From the IMG/VR virus record IMGVR_UViG_3300009408_000045, positions 1 to 20,223 of that record: a stretch of DNA of 20,223 bases, one strand, 5' to 3'. The position numbers and the translations under genes are program-made. Shown here in pieces: positions 8,246-16,045 of this stretch. The DNA comes from a virus. The notes under the pieces were generated by a model, which was not told the origin of the DNA, did not search any database, and worked only from the letters and a program-made list of their open reading frames with translations. Positions within the stretch are counted from its first letter, which is position 1. The number at the start of each line of letters is the position of its first letter.

Positions 8246-8850
8246 CAGTTTTTGCTACACACAATCATATCAATATACTTCGGAGCGTATGCTATAGTAT
8301 GTGTATGTGCAGCATTTCCACCTGTAGAGCCTGTTGAGCCGCTAACATTGATAATAGGGGCATTTGGCGGCGCACCAGTCAATGGTGATGCCACACTACC
8401 AACAAACCCTGTATGTGTATGTGCAGGCATTTCGGCGATAGTTAAAACATGCCCACCTGTAAGTGTGGAAGCGAGTGTCGGACTATTTGTACCCCCTGTA
8501 CCACCACCTGCTCCGTTAACAATACGGAACAAAGCATCATTGTTTGTAATGTCTTGTGTCCACCCTGTGGGAGCTGAGGCTTGGAAAAAAGCCATCTTAG
8601 TGCCTACTGGAATAGGGGAAGCTGCAATCCTCGTGTTAATTAGGGCAGATACTTCTTGGTACTGTGGGGCTTGCGTGCCTGTAGCACCTGACGGTACAGA
8701 GAGGTAGCCTGTCATGGTGCTGCCTGTTTTATCAACCTTCGTAGCACTCGCAGCAGCCGCTGTTAAAAATTCTGTGTCAAACACAGCAGGGTCGGCAGGT
8801 GTAGAGCCTCTAAGGGCTGTGAAACTTTGGGATTTTACATAGTCTGTCAT
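8245..8850 (-). CDS. Tail collar-domain fibre / receptor-binding protein
   Basis: 201 residues. Residues 81-97 (PVGTKMAFFQASAPTGW) match the start of the phage tail collar domain found in short tail fibres and microcystin-dependent-protein-like proteins. The C-terminal part has EMPAHTHTGF (His144, His146) and NAAHTHTIAY (His182, His184); in T4 long tail fibre tips such HxH motifs bind iron and stabilise the trimer. The end, KYIDMIVCSKN, is also typical of this family. The N-terminal 80 residues are probably the virion attachment and shaft. The gene follows the large tail-tube protein with a 1 bp TAATG overlap and precedes the 85-residue Cys-containing gene. Likely role: short fibre or spike tip contacting the host. 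Confidence 0.85.
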   Translation of the reverse strand: MTDYVKSQSFTALRGSTPADPAVFDTEFLTAAAASATKVDKTGSTMTGYLSVPSGATGTQAPQYQEVSALINTRIAASPIPVGTKMAFFQASAPTGWTQDITNNDALFRIVNGAGGGTGGTNSPTLASTLTGGHVLTIAEMPAHTHTGFVGSVASPLTGAPPNAPIINVSGSTGSTGGNAAHTHTIAYAPKYIDMIVCSKN

Positions 8851-10400
8851 TATTTACGCAGACCTCCTGTATTGTAGTATGCTTCTAAAGCAATCACTTT
8901 GAATTTTGTCATATTGTTATTTGAGATACGGATACTAAAAAGCTCTCCTCTGCCAATGACAGGTAGTGCCTCATCACCTGATAGGAAACCGCCAACACCA
9001 CCGCCCCAAGAAGCCCCTGTAGTCGCTGTTCCCCAAGCGTTCCTGACACTCGCTGTGGCAGACCCAATATATAAGAGTGAGTTGTTATCTATGGTAGGCA
9101 CGCTTGGTTCGAGAGTTATCTCATCGTAAGATGCCTGCCTTTCATCTAAGTTAGTCCATGTCTTAACTACCACAGTGTCGCCAAACACTCCTTCGTAAAG
9201 AAGCTCTACCTTGTTCCACCTAGACCGCTGCTCTTTTGAAGATGCTCTGAATGGAGCAGTTTCCCAAACCATTGGGATGGCAACTGGTGTACCATTATCT
9301 ATTGTATCTGCTACAGCCGTATCATTAAGCTTATGTAGCATTGTGGTAGCTGTGTATGTAACTCCGTTCTGAACTGTTAAGAGGGCATCTTGGATTCCAT
9401 TCCATGACACCCAAGACTTGAACAGTGTGTGGTACACAAGCGTCTCGTTGCCAAACGTACACATATACACACCAAGTGATTCCGCGAAAGTAGAGCTTAT
9501 AGCTGTTACATCTATTAGAGGAAGCTGTGTGATTACATGATTGTTAATGGGAACTGATGCATCAAACGCCGCTGCATCACCTTGTACGGCAATCTCTTTG
9601 AGGGTCTTGAACCCATAAGATGATAAAAAGATAGTGTCGTTACCAACGCCTTGTACACTGTCAGCAGACGCACAACCAATACCTTTAATAGTCTTCTGCA
9701 CTCGGAATGTTGTAGGGTTATTAGGGTCTGTGCCTGAATAAAAGATTACAGAGTTTTTGCATAGCGCAACAAGTAACCCCTGATAAGATGTCACTGCAAC
9801 AACAGCGTCACCTTCATCTAAAGCTCCGCCTACGTTAATGAAACCTCCACCAGCCCCTATACCCCAATCTGTAGCCCCTGTACCAGAGTCAGGGGTTGAA
9901 TAATAAACCAGAGTCTTTTGTGCTGCATCACCACACCCGTACATGCGTCCGTTATACGATGTGAAGCTGTTCATAGGATTAACACCAGTAGGGGTTGCCC
10001 ATACAGTGCCGTTGTAAGACCTTACGTTAATACCATCCCCACAAATAAGGACATTACCCAGTGTCCCAGAGCGCACTTTAGATGTAAACACTCCGTTAAG
10101 AGCTGCTACGGCAGTCCATGCTGCACCTGTAGACTTATAGAAGTTGGTGTCACTAGCACTTGCAAATAATGCGCTAGTGCCTGTGATACTATAGTGTTCA
10201 TGGAGGCTCTTAATAAGCCCTCCAACAGCCACTCCAGAAGTACCAAATGTAGTTTGTGCTGGGCGGCGATTCATACCTCCAGACCTATCAAACCACACAT
10301 TCTCTAGCCTAGCAGCATATTGAGCATCCATTTCCCTGATAGGAGTGGTCGTGTTCCACCCCTTTACTGGAGCATGTACACGGGTTAGGGTTAGTGCCAT
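8850..10400 (-). CDS. Tail tubular protein B / nozzle-like tail hub protein
   Basis: 516 residues. The N-terminal segment (VKGWNTTTPIREMDAQYA then RLENVWFDRSGGMNRRPA) has the layout of podovirus tail nozzle proteins: start near a strand, list the chain's attachment, then N-x-RRP. The body is beta-rich with repeated short blades (for example SYNGRMYGCGD, SYQGLLVALCK, LSSYGFKTLKEI), as expected for the beta-propeller of P22 gp10 or T7 gp12-type proteins. The C-terminal 90 residues contain a Gly-rich loop and end in FKVIALEAYYNTGG. It directly follows the adaptor gene with a 1 bp overlap. Expected role: assembles below the portal and adaptor to close the packaged head and form the tail channel. 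Confidence 0.78.
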   Translation of the reverse strand: MALTLTRVHAPVKGWNTTTPIREMDAQYAARLENVWFDRSGGMNRRPAQTTFGTSGVAVGGLIKSLHEHYSITGTSALFASASDTNFYKSTGAAWTAVAALNGVFTSKVRSGTLGNVLICGDGINVRSYNGTVWATPTGVNPMNSFTSYNGRMYGCGDAAQKTLVYYSTPDSGTGATDWGIGAGGGFINVGGALDEGDAVVAVTSYQGLLVALCKNSVIFYSGTDPNNPTTFRVQKTIKGIGCASADSVQGVGNDTIFLSSYGFKTLKEIAVQGDAAAFDASVPINNHVITQLPLIDVTAISSTFAESLGVYMCTFGNETLVYHTLFKSWVSWNGIQDALLTVQNGVTYTATTMLHKLNDTAVADTIDNGTPVAIPMVWETAPFRASSKEQRSRWNKVELLYEGVFGDTVVVKTWTNLDERQASYDEITLEPSVPTIDNNSLLYIGSATASVRNAWGTATTGASWGGGVGGFLSGDEALPVIGRGELFSIRISNNNMTKFKVIALEAYYNTGGLRK

Positions 10401-11053
10401 TATTGGTAACCATCCACTTCAACCCTAATGCCACGGTTGGCAATATTAGAGAGGACATCACTACTGAGCTGGTTTTGGTATAATGTGGCATAGCCGCGAG
10501 TAAGTCCGTCATAAGAGTCAAGGTGCATCAAAGCCCCTAGCACTAACACATCATCATCAAGCTCTGTTGTACCTGTATCAACTGTTGCATCAAATCTAGA
10601 AGCCTTCTTGTATGCACTGATGTTGATTACATCACCACTTGCAGGCGTTGGAAACAACTGTACTTGTAACTTATTTGCAGAGCTTACACCACGCTGGAAG
10701 AATAAAGACTGCCCTGTATTCAGTTGTAACGCCACTTGTGAATCAAACTGCTCAGGAGTTAATTCCTGCATCATGCCTTTAGCAGCAATCCAGACACTCA
10801 CAGCACCACCACTACGTACATCCTCTGTGCCAGAGAAGTCAAACACATCGTCTGTGCCGTTTGCTGCGCCTGTAGCGTTAACGCGTAAGGAAGCCCAATT
10901 AGACTTATTCTCCACTGCGCCAATAGTTAAATTAAGGAACTCTGTAATACGCTCTGCAATACCGCCTACACTACCTGAAACTGTTGTCACAGCTTTGGCA
11001 TCCCCTGTAGTGGCTAAGACACGATTTACTAATGTTAGTAAACTTGATGACAT
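10400..11053 (-). CDS. Tail tubular protein A / head-tail adaptor-like protein
   Basis: 217 residues, an expected size for podovirus adaptor proteins (T7 gp11, P22 gp4 group). The N-terminus is helical (LLTLVNRVLATTGDAK and ERITEFLNLTIGAVENKSNW), the middle is beta-rich (residues about 60-150), and the C-terminal helices (DDDVLVLGALMHLDSYDGL, then YATLYQNQLSSDVL) match the style of the C-terminal region of T7-type tail tubular A proteins. The gene sits between the 89-residue protein and the large nozzle-like gene, the usual order for adaptor then nozzle. Expected role: ring that links the portal to the tail. Assignment rests on family style plus synteny. Confidence 0.75.
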   Translation of the reverse strand: MSSSLLTLVNRVLATTGDAKAVTTVSGSVGGIAERITEFLNLTIGAVENKSNWASLRVNATGAANGTDDVFDFSGTEDVRSGGAVSVWIAAKGMMQELTPEQFDSQVALQLNTGQSLFFQRGVSSANKLQVQLFPTPASGDVINISAYKKASRFDATVDTGTTELDDDVLVLGALMHLDSYDGLTRGYATLYQNQLSSDVLSNIANRGIRVEVDGYQ

Positions 11054-11062
11054 TCCTTTCTC

Positions 11063-11332
11063 CTATATAGCAAATTCAGGGCGGTGTTTAGCGTAAAACT
11101 TAAGAAAATCATCATCCTGCCAACAATCTGCACCAAGCTTCCTGCTCCATTCATAAAACTCTTGGGAAGGGACGCTAAAGGCTTTCTTCATTGTCCTATC
11201 CTTAGTCCAACCTTGCCCATTCTCTCTTGTATTCTGTACGTCTCTTGCCACTTCTGTTTGGTCTTGCTCGATGGTTAGAAGTATGTTGCCGTCAGCATCC
11301 TCTAGGAAGCTGTTTGTTGTGTATAAAGCCAT
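11063..11332 (-). CDS. Small hypothetical head-tail region protein
   Basis: 89 residues, polar and mixed, with the start MALYTTNSFLEDADGNILLT and several Trp residues in the second half (GQGWTKDRTMKKAF, EFYEWSRKLGADCWQDDD). The spacing of the start is supported by an ACAGGAG ribosome binding site upstream in the 3' flank of the capsid gene. I do not recognise a fold or motif. It lies just downstream of the capsid gene terminator and 9 bases before the adaptor gene, so it is the first gene of the distal tail block. It could be a minor head-completion protein or an assembly factor; that is inferred from position only. Confidence 0.7.
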   Translation of the reverse strand: MALYTTNSFLEDADGNILLTIEQDQTEVARDVQNTRENGQGWTKDRTMKKAFSVPSQEFYEWSRKLGADCWQDDDFLKFYAKHRPEFAI

Positions 11333-11352
11333 TGTTATATAAACTCCTGTTA

Positions 11353-11390
11353 CATAAAAATGAGGAGGGCTGTTAAGCCCCCCACACTAA
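11353..11390 (-). terminator. Intrinsic terminator after the capsid gene
   Basis: Read on the minus strand, GGGGGGCT - TAAC - AGCCCTCC forms an 8 bp stem (one G-U pair) with a 4-base loop at 11364-11383, followed by TCATTTTTATG. This is a standard Rho-independent terminator shape placed within about 15 bases of the major capsid gene stop. The G-U pair is only favourable in the leftward transcript, which supports the orientation. Partial termination here would make capsid and scaffold mRNA more abundant than downstream tail mRNA. Confidence 0.85.
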
Positions 11391-11395
11391 GCTAC

Positions 11396-12487
11396 CTAAA
11401 GAGTAGCACCGAATACTGCTGCTGAGGCAGATTCGCCCAAGCTTTCTAGGCAATACTCACCCTCAATCATAAACTTACGAGAAGAACCGTCACGCGCAAG
11501 CTCTTTTACGTTGATTGGACGTAAGAAAGCTGTACGGAACATTTTCTCATCTACGATTGCTACAGTACCTTCTGGAGTCCAACGGTCATATTTAACTTGC
11601 ATATTACCGAAGTCAGATTGGTAGATGTCAACTGTTGCAGTCAGTACTTTGTTCTGGTCAATTACTTGGCGTAAGCCAGCAGCGAAGCCAGAGATAGCAC
11701 GCTTCTGCTTACCAGAAACATAGACTGCATTTGGACTGCCACCTGCATCTTTAGCAAGCTGGATACCGTCATTCATTGCTGCTTCTGTCAAAGGAGTAGG
11801 AACAGTGTAGACAACGTATGTAGAAGTGGCATCAGGTGCAACGTCCCATGCAGCTACAGTTAGTACCAAAGCGGCAACACCAGTCACTACACGGTATTGA
11901 CCAGCGCCAGTGCCACCAGTGATTAACACATGGTCGCCAATAAGAGCAGCACCAGCGGCAATGCTGATAGTGGTTGCTGCGCCAGCAGTCGCAGTACCAG
12001 CCAAATCTGCGCCAACACCGTTAGTTAAAGATACACGGTTAGTAGATGCGAAGTTGTAGAAGCCACCAGAACGGCGAGCCGTACCTATAGCACCAGCAGA
12101 CTTAGTACCCTGCCACAATACACGTTCCATATCGCGTGCCATTTCTTTTGTTGCTTTCTCTACTTGATGAGAATACTCAGAAGCAACACCAGCTTTCAAT
12201 ACAGACTCTTGTGTATCAGAAATCTGACCAGTTTTACGGCTGATTTGGCAATAGTTGTTCAAACGTGAACGTTGGGACAATGTGCCATAAGTTGCAGCAG
12301 AACCTTCAATCTGTGCATTGTCAGAAGGTGCGTCAAGTGATTCAGTCATCCACTCATGCAGAGTGCCTGTTGCTTTTGTTTTAGCGATAGAGGAAAGAAA
12401 CGGGGTTTCTTCCACAGCTACGCGAGTTACTACGTCAATTAGGTCTTCTTTGTTACCTGACTGAGAGTAGGTTGATAATACTGCCAT
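11396..12487 (-). CDS. Major capsid protein
   Basis: 363 residues. The N-terminal third (GNKEDLIDVVTRVAVEETPF, TGTLHEWMTESLDAP, then RLNNYCQISRKTGQISDTQ) is characteristic of the SU10-type major capsid family (DUF5309, HK97 fold), and the helix HQVEKATKEMARDMERVLWQG fits the spine helix. Residues about 158-230 form a small-residue beta-rich segment (VLITGGTGAGQYRVVTGVAA, then YVVYTVP) that looks like an inserted domain. The C-terminal part (AVYVSGKQKRAISGFA to EGEYCLESLGESA) fits the A-domain end of the fold. It follows the scaffold gene by 12 bases and is closed by a terminator. Role: icosahedral shell subunit. Confidence 0.9.
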   Translation of the reverse strand: MAVLSTYSQSGNKEDLIDVVTRVAVEETPFLSSIAKTKATGTLHEWMTESLDAPSDNAQIEGSAATYGTLSQRSRLNNYCQISRKTGQISDTQESVLKAGVASEYSHQVEKATKEMARDMERVLWQGTKSAGAIGTARRSGGFYNFASTNRVSLTNGVGADLAGTATAGAATTISIAAGAALIGDHVLITGGTGAGQYRVVTGVAALVLTVAAWDVAPDATSTYVVYTVPTPLTEAAMNDGIQLAKDAGGSPNAVYVSGKQKRAISGFAAGLRQVIDQNKVLTATVDIYQSDFGNMQVKYDRWTPEGTVAIVDEKMFRTAFLRPINVKELARDGSSRKFMIEGEYCLESLGESASAAVFGATL

Positions 12488-12499
12488 TGCAGTCTCCTG

Positions 12500-13396
12500 T
12501 TATTCTCCAGCTAGACGTGCGCCTATGTCAGCAAATACAGAGGACATATCGCCTTCCTGCACTGCTTTAGCTTTACGTCTGCTAGAAACATCTTTTGTTG
12601 TTTTAGTTGCCGAGCGTACCTTTTTCGTTGGTACTACTTTAGGCTTTCTCTTAGCTGGTGCAAGCATCGCATCTAAGAGTTTTAAGTTCTTCGCCACTGC
12701 ATCTTCAACCTCAGAGCCTTGTATCACATCCGACACAATCATTTGAGCTAGTATAGCCCCTTGCTTATCATCGTTAGTATCTATGTTAACATAGTTACCG
12801 ACATTGGAATGCACTTCACTCTGCATGGTTGCCTTGAATGTCTCAACGGCTTCTGCTTGTTGAGTTTGCAGGGCAGCAGCTTCCTGTTCTTCAAGCATCT
12901 GCTTAATACGTGGGTCAAGGGCTTGTTCTTCCTGCACCTCTAACACATCTTCTAAGCCAAGCTCTTTGATTTGTTCAACTAACTTAGAATATTGGTCACT
13001 AGAACCTTTTACCGCTTCTAGTTTAGCCTCTAAGTTAGCGACTTCCTCTGTGGCTTGTTTACGCTTTTCACGCTCACTCTGCATTGCACGCTTTAGGTTG
13101 CTATTAACTTCCTCAAGCTGCGTTACAGACTCATCCGTGTCAGCTTCTTCTGTATTGTCTTCGCTGTCAGCTTCACTGTCTTCGCCTTCTTCGTCATCGT
13201 CTTCGTCAACATCTTCGTTGTCTAAATCTTCATCTTCGACAACATCCTCATTGACTTCTTCCTCAGCTTCGCCCTCTACACCTTCTGTGTCCTCGGCTGG
13301 TGCTTCTTCAACGACTTCATTAGCGAACATACTCTCACTAACGCCGTACTGCTCATTCAATACACTTTCAACTGTTACCACTTCTTCGTCTGCCAT
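12500..13396 (-). CDS. Capsid scaffolding protein
   Basis: 298 residues with three clear zones. Residues about 20-90 are extremely acidic (Asp/Glu in most positions, e.g. EDLDNEDVDEDDDEEGEDSE). Residues about 95-190 are a coiled coil (QLEEVNSNLKRAMQSEREKR onward). The C-terminal 60 residues are basic (KRKPKVVPTKKVRSATKTTK, SSRRKAKA), as in scaffolds that bind the capsid shell through a positive C-terminal segment. Size, the acidic and coiled-coil build and the position directly before the major capsid gene all fit a scaffold that shapes the procapsid and then leaves. No protease motif is visible. A ribosome binding site (AAAGGGGAT) lies shortly before the ATG. Confidence 0.85.
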   Translation of the reverse strand: MADEEVVTVESVLNEQYGVSESMFANEVVEEAPAEDTEGVEGEAEEEVNEDVVEDEDLDNEDVDEDDDEEGEDSEADSEDNTEEADTDESVTQLEEVNSNLKRAMQSEREKRKQATEEVANLEAKLEAVKGSSDQYSKLVEQIKELGLEDVLEVQEEQALDPRIKQMLEEQEAAALQTQQAEAVETFKATMQSEVHSNVGNYVNIDTNDDKQGAILAQMIVSDVIQGSEVEDAVAKNLKLLDAMLAPAKRKPKVVPTKKVRSATKTTKDVSSRRKAKAVQEGDMSSVFADIGARLAGE

Positions 13397-13411
13397 CTTA
13401 TCCCCTTTTAA

Positions 13412-13486
13412 CGTGGGCTACCACGAATATGTTTTTTACGCCTTTACTGGCGAATTTGTTGTTGTAACTTTTTACGTTAGCTACAA
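13412..13486 (-). promoter_or_regulatory. Three stem-loops in the scaffold gene leader
   Basis: The gap between the 56-residue gene and the scaffold gene holds three short inverted repeats in a row. In the leftward RNA they are UUGUAGCU/AGUUACAA (8 bp with one G-U, loop 9; 13462-13486), CGCC/GGCG (4 bp, loop 6; 13439-13452) and CGUGG/CCACG (5 bp, loop UAGC; 13412-13425). None is followed by a U-tract, so they are not obvious terminators. They could stabilise or process the scaffold-capsid mRNA or control its translation. I did not find a convincing -35/-10 pair in this gap. Confidence 0.4.
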
Positions 13487-13490
13487 ACGA

Positions 13491-13661
13491 CTATTTCTTT
13501 ACGACTTTCTTCTTGACTAGTGCTTTTTGAGGTAGTCCCACTGCTTTTGGTGGGTTAACTACTACGGGAGTGTTAATTGCCTCAATAATCTCATTAACTT
13601 TCTTAATGATGCAATTAAAGTTGTCATTCAATGGGTTTTCTTCTAACTTATTCAAGTCCAT
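13491..13661 (-). CDS. Small Lys-rich late protein (56 residues)
   Basis: A short open frame fills part of the gap between the 88-residue gene and the scaffold gene. It encodes 56 residues: a helical N-terminal half (MDLNKLEENPLNDNFN, then IIKKVNEIIEAI), a Val/Pro linker and a basic tail (LVKKKVVKK). AAGGAG lies only 1 base before the ATG but 7 bases before an in-frame TTG at codon 3 (13655), so translation may begin at the TTG. It overlaps the upstream gene by 14 bp, like its neighbour pair at 13901-13914. The function is unknown; the basic tail would suit binding to nucleic acid or to the acidic scaffold. That it is real is inferred from ribosome binding site and layout. Confidence 0.55.
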   Translation of the reverse strand: MDLNKLEENPLNDNFNCIIKKVNEIIEAINTPVVVNPPKAVGLPQKALVKKKVVKK

Positions 13662-13914
13662 TCTCCTTATCGTCTTCCATTTTATCTTCTTCCTGCTCCA
13701 TAATCATCATAACGCTATCGAGCATATTCTTATCCTTCAAAAAGCTCTCTACAGGCTGGTCTTGATTACCATGTACGTACTCTTTATAGAGAGAAGGGAA
13801 GTTTTCACGAAGGTCACGGGCTGTAATACCTTCTTCTGCACTCTCTGTGCCTGCATCCTTCATAAACACACTCATCAAACCTTTAACTAACCCTTTATAC
13901 TCATTCTTCATCAT
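13648..13914 (-). CDS. Small hypothetical late protein
   Basis: 88 residues, helical, with a basic N-terminus (YKGLVKGLMSVFMKDAG), a central ARDLRENFPSLYKEYVHG segment and an acidic Met/Glu/Asp-rich C-terminus (MMIMEQEEDKMEDDKENGLE). Two ATG codons lie in tandem; AAAGGAG sits 4 bases before the first and 7 before the second, so the second (13911) may be used. It overlaps the upstream 112-residue gene by 14 bp and the downstream 56-residue gene by 14 bp. I recognise no domain. Position between portal and scaffold suggests a minor head or assembly role, unproven. Confidence 0.7.
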   Translation of the reverse strand: MMKNEYKGLVKGLMSVFMKDAGTESAEEGITARDLRENFPSLYKEYVHGNQDQPVESFLKDKNMLDSVMMIMEQEEDKMEDDKENGLE

Positions 13915-14239
13915 CCAGCTCCTTTAAGTTCTCAATTAAAGCGTCTGAATTAACTACATAACTCTCTAACTTTGCTTTAATGTACTGTGCTACACGTAAT
14001 TCTGCCCGTATTTGCACTTGGCGAAACACTCTGTAAGGGCTTGTGTTAACCAACTCTGCATAATTGGCTCGTTCAATCTCCTCAAGCGTCTTATATAGTA
14101 AAGCCCCAAATGGGCTGCCCATACCACCTTTAACAATCTCGCCAAGCTCAAGGTCTTTACCTACGCCATGTAAGTAGTCGCTCTCGCCCACCATACGATT
14201 CATGTTTTTCTTTAGAATACGGCTAGGAGGACTCATCAT
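13901..14239 (-). CDS. Small hypothetical protein following the portal gene
   Basis: 112 residues. The N-terminus is basic (SRILKKNMNRMVGESDYLHG), the middle has GGMGSPFGALLYKTLEEIER, and the rest is helical with a Glu/Asp-rich end (LIENLKELDDEE). No known motif is seen. It begins inside the portal gene stop (ATGA overlap) with tandem ATG codons and overlaps the next gene by 14 bp. Genes in this slot in related phages are often small head-assembly or portal-associated proteins; here that is only an inference from location. Confidence 0.7.
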   Translation of the reverse strand: MMSPPSRILKKNMNRMVGESDYLHGVGKDLELGEIVKGGMGSPFGALLYKTLEEIERANYAELVNTSPYRVFRQVQIRAELRVAQYIKAKLESYVVNSDALIENLKELDDEE

Positions 14240-16041
14240 ACTGTACGTCCATTACCAGCAGGGTCGCCACCACCCTGCATAACCACATTTGGCTGTGAAG
14301 TTAGCTTGGACACGTCTTCCTGAATACCACCAGCATCCGTTTGTGAAGGATGTGGTTGTTGCTGATTAGCTAATGGGTTTTGGATGACATCATCCACCTT
14401 CAATCCAAGAGCTTCTAACATAGGCTTAACAATAGGATAGTAATTCGCTTGGTTGCCATAAATACTTTGCAATATAGCAGCCGTGTTAGACGTATCTGCA
14501 ATAGCTGCCTGTTTAGCAGCTTGCATAGCACCTGCCCCAACAGAGATATTGAAGTCGCCTTCTAATGCTTCTGCATAAGGGTCTTGTGACTGCACATTAA
14601 GCTCAATAGCTGCTGCCTCAAATAATGCTGGGTCGGCTGCTTGACGAATCATACGAATAAGCTTAGTGACAAACGGCACTGCAAATGTAATCTTCAATAC
14701 AGACGCATCAAGCGTTGTTGAAGCACTACTATTAGCAGACACAATCTTTGACTCTGTGGCTGTTGTAGAGCCTCCAGAGGATACGCCAGCACGTTGTGCC
14801 GACTCTGCTACTAGACGCTCCATATCTGCTGTAGCCGCAGTTTCCTCGTTATAAGAGGAAGCTGTTACATCTGGTGGAGCATCCCACCACACACTGTTCC
14901 GATTTGCGACAACATTAACCTTACCGCTGTAAGAGCGTGACAACACCGCAGGGTCAATACCTGCTTCTGGAGTCATAAACTTCTCACGATTTAGAACAAG
15001 GCTTACGTTGTCTCGGCGTTGATTGCGGATGGCATTAACTTCAATCTGTGCCGACTCAAGTTTCTCAGGCATAGCTCGGTCATACATTTCATGTGGGGTG
15101 TAATAAATACGCCCAATACCAAATGGGAATGGGTCAGAGCCGTCTTGGTTAGATAGGTTGAACTCTAATGGGGTTGGGGCTTCTAATATCTTCTTATCTG
15201 CTAAACTAACTGTAACGACAGGGACATAATCCCCGTCTTCATCTTCTTCATAGTAATAGCTGTACCAAACTTCCAGTAAGCCATTGTCAATATCAATGGC
15301 ATACGAGAATGGGCTGTTTTGGTGGGCGCGTTCTGTCTTTAAGGTGTTACCTGTAGTTGACGTGAAGCCACTCTCAAACAAACCTTCATCAATCTCATCC
15401 CAAACGCCAAGTCGTTCCATCTTCTTAGCGAATGACTTATCACGCCAGCGGCGAATGATACCAAAGCGAGCCATACCCACTTCATCCCAACCTACAGAAG
15501 GGTCAATACGGAAATCTTCTGGTGGGATTGATTCGAGTGTGGCGTAGGAGTATAACTCTCGCTCATCCTCAACCTTTGCCACTATTAAATTACCCTCGGC
15601 ATCAAGCTGGTCTACTTCAACCTCAAACTTCTCAACATCCCTGTCCCAATCAACAAAGAAAGGTGCAAAATTGTACGTTAGGCTGTCAGAAGCTACATTT
15701 AAGACCGCTGACTCCCAATTTATGCCGCCAGCTTCTTTAATATAGTAGTTGCAGACACGTTCCATTATCTTTGCGCCGTTGTCTGTGCTTGTTAGAGTGG
15801 GCTTAAGGCTTACAGGGGCATCGCCAGCTAAGCTGAATAGGTGGTCAGCACGTTTACGGTAGTGCATAGCCTCAATCTTAGGCACAAATAGGCTAGACTG
15901 CCCCACTTTACGAGGAGTGAGGTGTAATGAACGTGCCAGTTTCTCATTCTTAGCCCAGCGTTGTTCCTGTAAATCTGAAATAGCAGAAGCACTGTCCCAC
16001 AGCTGCTTGATATCACTAAGCGTGTCTAGTTCATCGTCCAT
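14236..16041 (-). CDS. Portal protein
   Basis: 601 residues, a normal size for podovirus portals. The N-terminal part contains SSLFVPKIEAMHYRKRADHL and the sequence ESIPPEDFRIDPSVGWDE, a style typical of P22- and SU10-like portals (I/P-x-E-DF-x-x-DP). A helical region around residues 395-470 fits the stem and wing, including the Ser/Thr-rich loop ESAQRAGVSSGGSTTATESK. The C-terminus (about 530-601) is Gln/Asn/Pro-rich and low in complexity (NPLANQQQPHPSQTD), which may be a flexible barrel end. The gene lies 4 bases downstream of the large terminase. Role: dodecameric ring at the capsid vertex through which DNA is packaged and ejected. Confidence 0.88.
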   Translation of the reverse strand: MDDELDTLSDIKQLWDSASAISDLQEQRWAKNEKLARSLHLTPRKVGQSSLFVPKIEAMHYRKRADHLFSLAGDAPVSLKPTLTSTDNGAKIMERVCNYYIKEAGGINWESAVLNVASDSLTYNFAPFFVDWDRDVEKFEVEVDQLDAEGNLIVAKVEDERELYSYATLESIPPEDFRIDPSVGWDEVGMARFGIIRRWRDKSFAKKMERLGVWDEIDEGLFESGFTSTTGNTLKTERAHQNSPFSYAIDIDNGLLEVWYSYYYEEDEDGDYVPVVTVSLADKKILEAPTPLEFNLSNQDGSDPFPFGIGRIYYTPHEMYDRAMPEKLESAQIEVNAIRNQRRDNVSLVLNREKFMTPEAGIDPAVLSRSYSGKVNVVANRNSVWWDAPPDVTASSYNEETAATADMERLVAESAQRAGVSSGGSTTATESKIVSANSSASTTLDASVLKITFAVPFVTKLIRMIRQAADPALFEAAAIELNVQSQDPYAEALEGDFNISVGAGAMQAAKQAAIADTSNTAAILQSIYGNQANYYPIVKPMLEALGLKVDDVIQNPLANQQQPHPSQTDAGGIQEDVSKLTSQPNVVMQGGGDPAGNGRTV

Positions 16042-16045
16042 ATAT

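Noticed and set aside
8123-8707. 194-codon plus-strand frame with hydrophobic stretches
   Set aside because: Antisense to the collar-fibre and Cys-containing genes, which have clear motifs; no ribosome binding site.
12966-13520. 184-codon Ser-rich open frame on the plus strand
   Set aside because: The Ser-rich composition is the complement of the acidic Asp/Glu-rich scaffold coding sequence; no ribosome binding site.
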